Positions 1-9,132 of a stretch of 64,000 bases of DNA are shown here, piece after piece (within the stretch, counting starts at the first letter, position 1; each line of letters opens with the position of its first letter). The notes beneath the pieces are model-generated. The model made no database searches. It saw only the letters and a program-made list of their open reading frames with translations, and was not told the DNA's origin. Made by a program: the position numbers and the translations under genes. Source of the DNA: Ilex aquifolium (Eukaryota > Streptophyta > Magnoliopsida > Aquifoliales > Aquifoliaceae); assembly GCA_951799425.1 (NCBI GenBank), contig OX637394.1, positions 34,694,001 through 34,758,000 of the forward strand, given 5' to 3'.

Positions 1-960
1 ACAACTTGGCATTGTGTAGAGAATTCTGTAGGAAATTGACGGTTTTGGGCGAAGATGGTAGTGTGCTTAGGATGAATGTGTGGCGGAAGACGTTTGACGT
101 GACCCCGGACGTGATTGCCACATTGATGAAGTATCAGAGGGCGCCCCCCAACACCCCAGTGTACCCACACAATGTCGGAGGGATAAAGACCCTGTCTGAG
201 CATGTCCATCTCACCTACGAGGACCCGACCAAATTCGAGGGGACAATTGTAGTCGGGGGCCTCAAGCACTCATACTGGGTCATGAACAAAGTCCTCCAAT
301 ACAATTTGATGCCCTGGGGTTCGAAGAAGAGCCCGAATGTGGAGAAGCTCGCCCTACTCTACACTTTTATGACAGGGAGGGTCATATATGTGGCCCTTTT
401 TATATGGGAGGAGATGAAGGAGTTCACTTAAGCTGCAAAGTCGAAGGAGAACCTCCCTTTCAGCAATCTTGTCACTCAGATGTGTTCCCACAAGAATGTC
501 AATGCCTATGCACATGATATGCTGCTACCCCCGGAGACTGGTGCGATTGGGAAGTCAAGCAGCAATAAGAGGGGCAGCTAGGACCGAGGGTGAGAGAGTC
601 AGTGCCTCGGGACTAGACCCATCTTCAGCAGGGCTAGAGCCATCTTCAACAAGGTCATCATCCTCTACACCTTCCACCTCTGCCCCGGCTCGTACCATGT
701 CATAGCGTATGGAATCCTTAGAAGCTACGATGTACGGGCTGTCGACGATGGTGACTAGACTATTTCAGCATACTTTCCCAGGTGAGCCCATTCCCGGTGG
801 ACCTCCACCACCTCCAACTGCCGGACCTTCTACCTCCGCTCATATGAATTCTATAGTCGTCAAGGTGGGAGGCTCCGATGATGATGATTTCGATGACGAG
901 GAGGAGATCGGTGATGGGAGCGACGATAATGAGGATGATGGAGACGAGGATGACGAGTAG
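1..960 (+). pseudogene. Ath-1 env-position ORF, 3' part, broken
   Basis: Resembles the extra ORF found after integrase in Athila-type elements (the 'putative plant transposon protein' family, PF20167-like from memory). The frame is open from the window edge to a stop at 429-431, so the N-terminus lies outside. The stretch starting CREFCRKLTV aligns by eye with VREFYSNAEI of the similar ORF at 49171-50277, and 'EKLALLYTFMTGRVIYV' falls where that ORF has 'LPDMARLLYAIGKGQ'. After the stop the frame reads on to about 580, then coding sense moves to another frame from about 585 (Ser/Pro/Thr-rich) with a further stop at 703-705 and an Asp/Glu-rich tail ending at 958-960. Function of the family is unproven; envelope analogy rests only on position. 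No signal peptide or membrane segment is visible. Family assignment fairly sure, function unknown. Confidence 0.7.
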
Positions 961-1291
961 TTGTGTCGTCGTGTTATTTTTGTTGTTTTCTTTTGATTTT
1001 AGATTGAACACAGTTAGGGTTAGATTATCGGCCTAGTAGAAGTGTCTTTAGGATGTTTGGCCGTTTTGTTTTTGAAACTTTAGCCCATTGTATTGAACTT
1101 TTGTGAATGATCAATGAAAAATACCACAGTTGTTTCATTTTATCAGTGCCCAAGTCCATTTCTTTAATTGCATTGTGATTTTTTCATTTTGCATGTTTGG
1201 TGATTTACTTTGGTGAATGGGTTGTGGTAGTTTCATTTCTTGTGGTTTGAAATAAAGTTTGCTAGGGACTAGCAAAACTCAAGTTGGCGGG
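961..1291 (+). other. Ath-1 3' noncoding region and polypurine tract
   Basis: AT-rich, no ORF. It ends in AAGTTGGCGGG directly before the LTR TG, the usual place and type of an Athila polypurine tract that primes plus-strand DNA synthesis. The 'ctagggactagcaaaa' just upstream parallels the CTAGTCCCTAGTAA found (reverse strand) beside the LTRs of Ath-2, Ath-3 and Ath-4. Confidence 0.6.
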
Positions 1292-2911
1292 TGTGATTCG
1301 CACAAAATATTGCACATATTGTATGTTGTTATACTCTTTTATACTTGCTTTTGTTGTGAATTTGGGGATAAATGCATTTAATCTACCTTTTAATGAAGTT
1401 TTGTGTGAATGTAGGTGAAGAGTTGCAAATGGCTTGAGTTAAGCCCCCATCGTAGTGCTTAAAGACAATGGAGATGAGGGGTGGCTCAAAGGGAGGCTTG
1501 GAAGGTGAAGAAATCCATAAAAAGGCAATTCTGGTGAAAACCTTCTAGAAGGTTTGGTCATAAACCTTCCGAAAGGTTTGCACTTTGAACTGCCTGAGCC
1601 CCTGCCAAAACCTTCTGGAAGGTTTTGCCCAGAAATGCCAGACAGCTTGCAACTCAAGCTCTACCACTTGGGGGTCCCACCTATGATTCTCCCACTTGTC
1701 CCTTGACATCTCTTACACACATACATGCCTCCCTTCACTTCAAGATGGACTTTGGAAGCCAATGCATTAATGAGGAAGAGAGAGAAGAAGGAAGTCTGGG
1801 GAGATGCAGTCTAGACTTGTCCTAGCCTGTCCAATGCATCAACTCAGCCACCCATTGATGGGAAGTCTGCCACACATGCTAGAAGACCTCCATGGAAAAA
1901 AATGAAGGGATCTCTTGACATGTTGGAGAGGATTGTTCAGCATTGTAGAGAGAGCAACACAAGGAGGAAGACATAGTTTTAGAGAGAGAAGTTAGATGTT
2001 TGCATTTCCTTTACCCATTTCACTTGTAATCTTCTGTAAGACTTTTGTAAGCTTCATTTATTGCACTTAATGGCATTTATTTCAAGTGTATTTCAAGTTT
2101 AGTCAAGTATTTTTCAACCAACCATAGTTACATTCAAGTTTTACACTTCCAGCTTTTTAGTTGGGTATCAAATGCACTTATTTTTGTAGTTTCATTTTTC
2201 TTCACTTCAATACAAGGTTAAACTTCCATTTCAATACCATGTCTCTTTATACATTGTATGTCTTTGTATTTAACATGAGTAGTTAAGCTTTAAGTTGGCT
2301 AATCTAATGGAGATTTCCTCTTGGGTATGCTAAATCAACTCTTTTTCATTCATCCTCGTAGTGAAAGGTGGTTTGGTTTGACTAGGTTGACTACGGACGT
2401 GGTTGTGAGCTCTTTACACACCGTAGACTTGTCATAGAGTATGCTTGAGTCCTCACCTCCATTTTAGTCCCTCGCTTCCTAAGAATTAGTCAAACACCCA
2501 TGCACCATTGGAAGAATGTTTTGAGTTGATTTGGCATTCTCATTGGCATGACCTCTTTGGATTAGCCAACACTTGTTTCCATTACATTTCATCGAAAACA
2601 CAACTCACCAAAACACAAAACTCAAAGACTTTACACTTTTTCATTTTTTTACAAAATCACTTTCAACGTAATTCACCTTCCTCCACTGAGGAGACGATAC
2701 TGGAATACTTAATTTCAAGTAAAACACGACACTCGAGAGTCTCTCTATGCTTGGGGAGCACTTTTGTACACACACATATTTCATTCACACACACGTTTTC
2801 TCATTTCTTGCATGATATCTGAGGGAGAGTGACACTCACCTAACCATGTAAGCCACAGACACATTACTGGAATCATGGTCGAAAATTAGGGTTGACGGAA
2901 TAAAGCAAGCA
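1292..2911 (+). mobile_element. Ath-1 3' LTR (Athila-type)
   Basis: Begins TGTGATTCGCAC after the polypurine tract and ends AAAGCAAGCA. The whole stretch is related to the solo LTR at 41757-43602 and, reversed, to the Ath-5 5' LTR at 59902-61637: all share the 'gattagccaaca', 'cacgacactcgagagtctctct'-like and 'gagggagagtgacactcacc' segments near the 3' end and a palindrome cluster in U3. The internal region and 5' LTR of this element lie left of the window. The small ORFs inside have no recognisable product. Confidence 0.75.
1538..1625. repeat. AAACCTT..AAGGTTT palindrome cluster in Ath-1 LTR
   Basis: Three 18-bp dyads at 1538-1555, 1562-1579 and 1608-1625, with arms AAACCTTC and GAAGGTTT and centres TA, CG(A) and TG. 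The same dyad occurs twice in the solo LTR (42242-42281) and about seven times in the Ath-5 LTR (61178-61391), where the perfect form AAACCTTCCGGAAGGTTT is present. Confidence 0.8.
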
Positions 2912-3336
2912 GTAGTCTCAACATTTGTGATCACAAAAAAATCATATAATCCTTCAACTCATATAACCAACAAATAACCAAACATCATCACACAACACAA
3001 GTTCATCAAATCACAATTTAGCTATAATCACATAAATACAGCTAATAATAGTTATACCCATTTCCAATCAATATAAGACAATACACTTACCCCGGGTTCA
3101 ATTCCAATCCCAAACTCAGTTCCTATGTATAATTTTAGTTGAATCTGACGCTGACGTCGTTGTCTCCGTACCTAACATACATTGTTATAAGTAACATAAA
3201 TATCATTTACAACCAATGATATCATGCCACAATTGCACAAGCGATTAGTCGATCTTAGCCCGATACCTTCCCATATTCCCTTCTATGTACTATATGCTCC
3301 CAACCCTTAGGTTTAATGACATGTCTGTAGGTAAAT
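2912..3336. other. Noncoding spacer between Ath-1 and Ath-2 LTRs
   Basis: AT-rich, no ORF and no similarity to the other repeats here that I can see. It may be older host or repeat DNA. Confidence 0.5.
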
Positions 3337-4580
3337 TGACTTGCTCTTAATTGTACACCCAAGTATAAGTAGTCAAGTTGTAATATTAAGTGAAGTCCGA
3401 GGTCGAATCCACAGGGAGTTATCTACTGAAACTTAAAATAGAAAAGGTGAAATTGTTGTGCACGTAGTGTGCATTATAAAAACTTGTGATGTGAACTTAA
3501 AACTGATAAGTAAATACTTAAACTAAAGTTTGATTACAACAAATGAAAAGGTACTCTTTAGTTCGGGGATCCAACATGCATTTTATTACTTGATTGTGAA
3601 AATGCAGTCATACGGTAGTTACCTCCCATGTTTCTAGAAAAGTTAACCAGTAGGTTTGATGTATAAGTTGAACCATATCACACAACAACGATTAAGTTAG
3701 CCGAAAGGTCTATGCACCTTACAACAACCAATTAACCCTAGTAAAGCCGAAGGTGAACCATGCCAAAAGTTTACAATAGCTAATTGATTGGTAGGTCTAT
3801 GATTCAATGAAGACGGAGTTCCAATTTATACATTGAATCAAAAGCATTGGTTGTGGCAAGACTTACCCCATCTATAACCAATCTCCCAACTATTACATAA
3901 ATCCCAACTATGTGCATCATTGTATCATGCATGAAATACATAGTAACGTATAAATGAAATGGTACATAGCAATAAGTTTAGCTCGATACGTGTAATTGTG
4001 AGCATATAGTAATATGATACCAAACAGAAATGAAAATCATCTATCATTTAAGGGAGGTATAAACATTAAGACCTAGATAAAACATTGGCATTTCCATTAC
4101 TGAAACAATATTACACATGTCTTCATCCTTCGCTAAAGATTATAAAGGGTCTACTCACTCTCCATTGCTATAGACAAGCAAGAAGAGTAAGTATATCCCA
4201 CTACAATAGAAAATAAAACACAATAAGTCCTTCCCCGAGGAATAGTTGAAACACCCTCACTCTTATTACTGAAATAGGGCAAAAAATGAGAGAGGTTCAA
4301 CCCTCAAAATTAGAAAGGAAAACAAGAAATGTAGAAGTAGAGATTGGCTTAGGGGTGTAGGGTATTTCTCTCCTTTTCTCCCTCTCTTTTCTCTCCTTTG
4401 CCTACCACTGAAAATGGAAGAGAACTTGGTAAAAAAAATGGCCCAAACCATGGGTATTTATATAGCTTTAGAGAGTGGTTAATTTGGTTTACATAGTTGA
4501 CCAATAAGGAGGAGTTTGTTGCTCAAATGGACCAATAGGAGGAAGAACATCTCTAAATTCGGTTAAGGCTACTATCCAGA
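3337..4580 (-). mobile_element. Ath-2 3' LTR, left piece (R-U5 and part of U3)
   Basis: Starts TGACTTGCTC...TGTACACCCAAGTATAAG, the same end structure as LTRs at 21570, 25393, 45395 and 55786 (all minus-strand Athila-type). A minus-strand TATA box is read at 4453-4464 (tatttatata). The LTR is broken at 4580 by insertion of the Tekay array; its remaining U3 is at 20658-20980. The matching uninterrupted order can be seen in the Ath-3 LTR near 26790-26830. No gene inside. Confidence 0.75.
4576..4580. repeat. Target-site duplication CCAGA, left
   Basis: CCAGA immediately before the first LTR of the array; repeated at 20653-20657 immediately after the last LTR. Five-bp duplications are normal for Ty3/Gypsy integration. 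Confidence 0.9.
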
Positions 4581-5082
4581 TGTAACACTCCGTATTTTTC
4601 TTTTATAGATATGTATATAGATATATATAGTAAATAATTGTTGTAAAAACATGGATATGAGTAGTGACGATAGGAATAAAAAAACTAGAGATGCGAATTG
4701 ATTGGGAAGTTCAGCTTCGAAGATGTTTAAACTTGGAAAAGGTGAATAGACAAGTTTCTAAAGGTTTTTAGGTCAAAATGATGCTTCCATTGAATCCGGA
4801 AGGTCGAAAAACCTTGGGAGAGGTAATATGAGGTGTATTAGAAGTTAGGAAGTATTTTGGAGTTAAAACACATTTTAGAGAAAATTTGGGTATAAAGGAT
4901 TTTGGACACTGTCTACTATTTCGATCATAACTTTTTATTCTTAATTCCAAATGACCTGAAATTTTTACAGTAGATATTAGACATCTAGGGCTACAAAAGT
5001 GTATCTCATGAAAATTTTCCAAGTCGACCTCTAAATGGGTCAAAAATGCATTGGAAGTGGAAGTAGAAAAATCTGGGTAGTG

Positions 5083-5253
5083 ACTACCGGTAGCCAAATT
5101 CAGCTACCGGTAGCCAATGGTCCAGTAAGAATTAGCTACCGGTAGCCAACCGGTAGCCGATGGTCCAGTAAGAATCAGCTACCGGTAGCCAACCGGTAGT
5201 CGAGGGTCCCGTGTGTCCGAGATACCGGTAGCCAAAATCAGCTACCGGTAGCC
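5083..5253. promoter_or_regulatory. GCTACCGGTAGC palindrome cluster upstream of TATA, array LTR 1
   Basis: About nine copies of (GCT)ACCGGTAG(C) in 171 bp, several separated by the spacer 'atggtccagtaagaat'. GCTACCGGTAGC is a perfect 12-bp palindrome centred on CpG. The cluster ends about 50 bp before the TATA box. Equivalent clusters lie at 9635-9805, 14187-14357 and 18739-18909. Position suggests an enhancer or a repressor/methylation target; which one is inference. Confidence 0.75.
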
Positions 5254-5302
5254 ACTGTAAAAATCCGAATTTTCTGTTCGCGAACCCTCGATTTTTCCTC
5301 CA

Positions 5303-5311
5303 CTATAAATA
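5303..5311 (+). promoter_or_regulatory. TATA box of array LTR 1
   Basis: CTATAAATA, followed by a CT/GA-rich leader. Same element at 9855-9863, 14407-14415 and 18959-18967; the related Tekay elements have it on the minus strand at 29300-29308, 35814-35822 and 24401-24409. Confidence 0.75.
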
Positions 5312-5602
5312 CATTTTGTCACCTCCTTAGCCTTCATTACACCACTCCAAACCCTAGATAGCTTGAGAGGAGAAGAGAGGAAGAGAAAAACACATCCAAG
5401 AGAGAGATTTACATCATTTGTGAAGATCAAAACTCTCAATTCCTCAAGATTCCACTTCCATACCCATTTCCCTTTTCTTCCCTTCTTCACCCAATCTCAC
5501 CCAAATCTCTTGAAACCTTAGGAGGAGGAAATTAAGAGGAAAAGGAAGGAGAATAAAAAGATTTTGAAGGTTGGGTCTTGTATTTAAAGCTCCAACTAAG
5601 AG

Positions 5603-6645
5603 GTAGGGGTTTTTCTCTCATTTCTCACACATTGAGGCTAGGGTTGTATATTTATGTATGTCTCTCACTTGTCTTCTCATATATATGATATTTAGTACAT
5701 GATTCTTGATATTATTGCAATAAAGGGCATGTTTCAAACATTTTGGTGGTTGGGTAACCATGGAACCATTCTTTTCACCATCCAACCCGAGTTTTGAAGA
5801 AAATGGGATTTTCTCCTAATTTATTCTTTGTCTTTGATTTCAAAACTTTAGTGTTGAATATTGTATAAAAAAATGATATAGATTACGATCTCTTGCATAT
5901 TTTCTTGGATTGTTCGATTATATGACAAATGTGAAAAATTGGGGATTTTTACTATATTTGGGAAATTGTTGTGAATTGTGAATATTCTTGGTTTCCTCAT
6001 TGTATGGTTGTTGTGATGGACTTGGATTACCTTCGAGAGATGCCGTAGAGTGTTAGAGGTTAGTCTATCCCAGTGGGGGTGAGATGGTTGCCTAATGCTC
6101 GTAGTGGATCGTTGTTGTGACCGCGATCACTATCGTTCACATATATATATCGAGGAAAAGGGTTAGTATACTAGACACCTTGGGAGGATTTCGTCAATGC
6201 CGTAGGAGACGGTATACGCCCTTCCTAAAGAGGTTTGTGATTGTTGGTTGGAATTGGTGGACTAGGTATGATCGTTGGGTAGATTCACGGGAAGCAATCA
6301 ACATACATGGTACGGGGATGAACCAAAAATACATGAAATCAGAAGTTGGGTCGTTCTTGCCGATGCATTGGTATGGGACAATGCATGGGGAGAAGTCCTT
6401 CTTAAATAGCTTAAATTGGAATTTTGTTTATCGATGCTAAACTCACTCTATTCTTTTAATGGATTATTGCTACTGTTTAAACTTGAGATCTCTTTTAAAA
6501 TGTCACTATTTTCATTCAAAATCTTTATGTATGATATTTGTGAAATGAGACCGACCGTTTTGAATGCTTTTCTAAACCTTGTATGGGTTTGAGAGAATTG
6601 TTCTACAGAGCTTTGTGCTCACCCCCTACCGCTAACATTTTTCAG
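5603..6645 (+). other. Intron-like segment inside LTR 1
   Basis: Donor AAGAG|GTAGGGGTTTTT and acceptor CTAACATTTTTCAG|ATTTCC bound 1043 bp of T-rich noncoding sequence starting about 300 bp after the TATA box. The donor and acceptor contexts are kept in two other Tekay LTR types (28135-29145 and 23008-24094, minus strand), whose segments are 1011 and 1087 bp. Splicing is inferred from these signals only. Confidence 0.5.
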
Positions 6646-6996
6646 ATTTCCTACAAGAGGAGGACGTAGGGGTCGAGGAGCCCGCTACTTGGGAGACTCC
6701 ACTGGACGGGAGTGTGGATCCCGAGGTGGACGCCTAGGGCGACACTTTCTTTTGTTCTAGACTAGGATATTCATTTTGAACATGGTAAAGCCAAGTTTTC
6801 TTTTGTTATTTCCGCTGTGCTACATTAGTTGATTTTGGAATGTAAAGGCCAAAATGGGCCTATTCTTTTGGGTTAATGCTGTAAATTTTATGGATGACTT
6901 TATGAAGTCTTATGTATTGATGGATTATTTTAGTGCTCTCATGATGTGAATGTTTTAGAATGTAATGCCGTCCAGGGGGTGTTTTGGGGCGTTACA

Positions 6997-8545
6997 AAGT
7001 TGGTATCAGAGCTTAGGCTTTAGGTCTTACATGGGAGCTGTAGGTTATGGATTACCACAAGTAAAGTAAGACTAGGTTGAAGAAACTTTAAGCTTGAATT
7101 GGTTTGAGGTTATATGTGTATGAAATAGGTGTGATTTGTTGTTTAGTTAGGTTAGGGATTTATTTAATTATTTATATGTAATCTTTGACTCTAATTTATA
7201 TCTACTTGCTAGGGAATCATCATGTCTTGCCATTCTGGATAATACTACCTTGTTTCAAAATATATTATGGTTGGGTAAACCCTAAATCTTTTCTTATGCC
7301 TTCAAACCCAAGTTTACAAAGGAGATGTGTTTTTCTCTTGATTTCTCCTTTGCTCTTGATTCCCGAACTTAAATATTATTTATTCTAAGCTATGCTATGG
7401 GTGGGTGACCACCAAATCCTTTTGGTATGTCCTTCAAATCCTAGTTTTCAAGGGAGAGGTGTTTTCTCTTTATCTTGCCTTTGTTATTGATTTCAATACC
7501 TGATTGTTCCTTATTGTTAATTCTAAGCTTGATATTCGTTGTTATGGATTTCAAGAAGTGATTGTTCCTTTGTTCTTGATTTCCAAGCTCAATATTCATG
7601 TGTTCTTGATATCTAAATTTGATATGCACTTGGTAGGGACTATAACCCTTGGGATTCAATTATTTTCAATATTCAATACTTGATATTCTTTATTCTTGGT
7701 TCCAAGACTTGAGTGTTCTTTTGGTCTTGATTTCTAAGCTTCATAATCCTTTGTTCTTGATTTCACACCTTGATAGTCGTGTGTTATTGATTTCCATAAA
7801 TGTTTGTTCCGTTAAATCTTAATTTCTCCTTTGTTCATGACTTTCAAGCTTGATACGCTTTTATTCTTGATTTCCAAGCTTAATATTCATTTGCTCTTAA
7901 TAGCCAAATTTGATATTCATTTAATTGATTCTAATTATTGTAATTCATGTATTCTTGATATTCAATACTTGATATTCATTGGTTCTTGATTTCAAGACTT
8001 GACATTCAATTGCTCTTGATTTCAATACTTGATTTCTCCTTGTCCTTGAGTTCAAAACTTGATACTCTTTAGTTCTTGCTTACAAAGCTTGATATGCATC
8101 TGTTATTGACTCCAAGACTCGATTGTTACTTTGTTCTTGATTTCAAGCTTTGATTGTTTCTTATTTTGATTCCAAAGCTTGATATGGGTTTGTTATGGAA
8201 TTCGAGACTTGATTGTTCCTTTATTTTGGATTCCAAAAACTTGAGATTCGTTTGTTATTAATTTCAAACCTTGCTTGTTCTTTTGTTCTTGATTTCCAAG
8301 CTTGATAGCCATTTATTCTTGGTTACAAGGCTTGATTATTTATTTGTTCCTTAATTCAAAATTCTAAAGATGGGTATTGACCCATAAAATGGTATTTTCG
8401 ATGATATTATGTTAATTTTTCTTAAATTATTCTGTTGGAAAAATGTATATGAATTTGGAAGCTAAGAGGGGAGGACAAGTCTGGTTAGGGTTCAACTGTA
8501 AACTTTGGTGGATTGTAATGTATATCAGAGTGCGCAGCGAACTAA
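6997..8545 (+). other. Array internal region 1: PBS leader and degenerate repeat filler
   Basis: PBS TGGTATCAGAGC at 7001-7012; the first 65 bp or so match the leader of the Tekay element at 27781-36316. From about 7250 to 8345 there is no gene but many imperfect 30-45 bp units built from the words TTGTTCTTGATTTC(C)AAG and CTTGATATTC. Two larger modules at about 7251-7380 and 7394-7520 resemble the segment at about 5740-5865 inside the LTR. Replaces gag and most of pol. Confidence 0.7.
7001..7012 (+). promoter_or_regulatory. Primer binding site, initiator tRNA-Met type
   Basis: TGGTATCAGAGC, four bases after the LTR end, complementary to the 3' end of plant initiator tRNA-Met. Also at 11553-11564 and 16105-16116. 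After LTR 4 no PBS follows, which marks the true 3' end of the array. Confidence 0.9.
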
Positions 8546-9091
8546 CGGAGTAAGGACTACAATGGGGAAACTACGGAAAAGATTCAACTCATCCGGGAGA
8601 GGCTACGCACGGCGCGAAGTAGACAGAAGAGCTACGCGGACCACATACGAAGATCCTTGGAATTAAAAGTGGGAGATTACATGTTTTCCAAGGTGTCACA
8701 CAAGAAGGGCGTGTTACGATTCGGCAAGAAGGAGAAGTTAGCGCCAAAATATACCGGACCTTTTGAAGTGATCAAAGCAGTAGGCAATGCGGCGTATCAA
8801 CTTCGACTACTAGCCCAGATATCCAGAGTACCCGACGTGTTCCACGTGTCGATGTTGAGAAAGTGTCAATCGGATGCAACGCCGGTCGTAAACTTGGAAG
8901 ATATTGAAATTCAAGAGGGAGCAACCTATGAAGAACAACCGTTGAAGATTCTCGATGCCAAAGAGAAGGTACTCCGTAACAAAGTCATCCGACTAGTGAA
9001 GGTTTTGTGGCAACACCATGGAGTGGAAGAAGCTACTTGGGAACCGGAGCTTAAAATGCGAGAGAAGTACCCATACATCTTCGTTACTTGA
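8546..9091 (+). pseudogene. Integrase C-terminal remnant with chromodomain-like tail, copy 1
   Basis: Frame open from the stop at 8543-8545, with no ATG before a TTG at 8657. It begins with residues matching [16 protein letters not shown] of the full integrase at 30188-33493, then the GKGPF-like segment ([20 protein letters not shown]), '[13 protein letters not shown]' and a C-terminal '[18 protein letters not shown]' stretch typical of Tekay/Del chromoviruses. The catalytic core (D,D-35-E) and everything upstream is missing, so it cannot act as an integrase; if translated it could only be a chromodomain-like fragment. Differs from copies 2 and 3 by two substitutions (near 8647 and 9064). Confidence 0.9.
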
Positions 9092-9114
9092 GGTAAGTTT
9101 CGAGGACGAAACTT

Positions 9115-9131
9115 TCTTTAAGGGGGGTGGA
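9115..9131 (+). promoter_or_regulatory. Polypurine tract of internal region 1
   Basis: CTTTAAGGGGGGTGGA one base before the next LTR; identical copies precede LTRs 3 and 4 (ends at 13683 and 18235), and the reverse complement sits at 29790-29806. Confidence 0.85.
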
Positions 9132-9132
9132 T

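Larger units (their letters stand above)
4581..6996 (+). repeat. Array LTR 1
   Basis: 2416 bp. Differs from LTRs 2-4 by about 20 substitutions by eye and no length change, for example at 4600 (c versus a), in the stretch corresponding to 4970-5015, and near 6790 (gccaag versus gcctag). Order inside: palindrome cluster 5083-5253, TATA 5303-5311, likely splice donor 5602/5603, likely acceptor 6645/6646, then the 3' end. The 107-codon ORF at 6117-6440 and the minus-strand ORFs inside repeat in each LTR and show no known product. Confidence 0.93.

Noticed and set aside
5083..5253. CRISPR-like array (short palindromic repeats with spacers)
   Set aside because: Spacers are themselves repeated, the repeats are 8-12 bp, and the context is a plant LTR.
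6117..6440. 107-codon ORF repeated in each array LTR (10669, 15221, 19773), and the minus-strand 109- and 82-codon ORFs
   Set aside because: Repeated only because the LTR is repeated; they fall in promoter, leader or intron-like sequence and show no domain.
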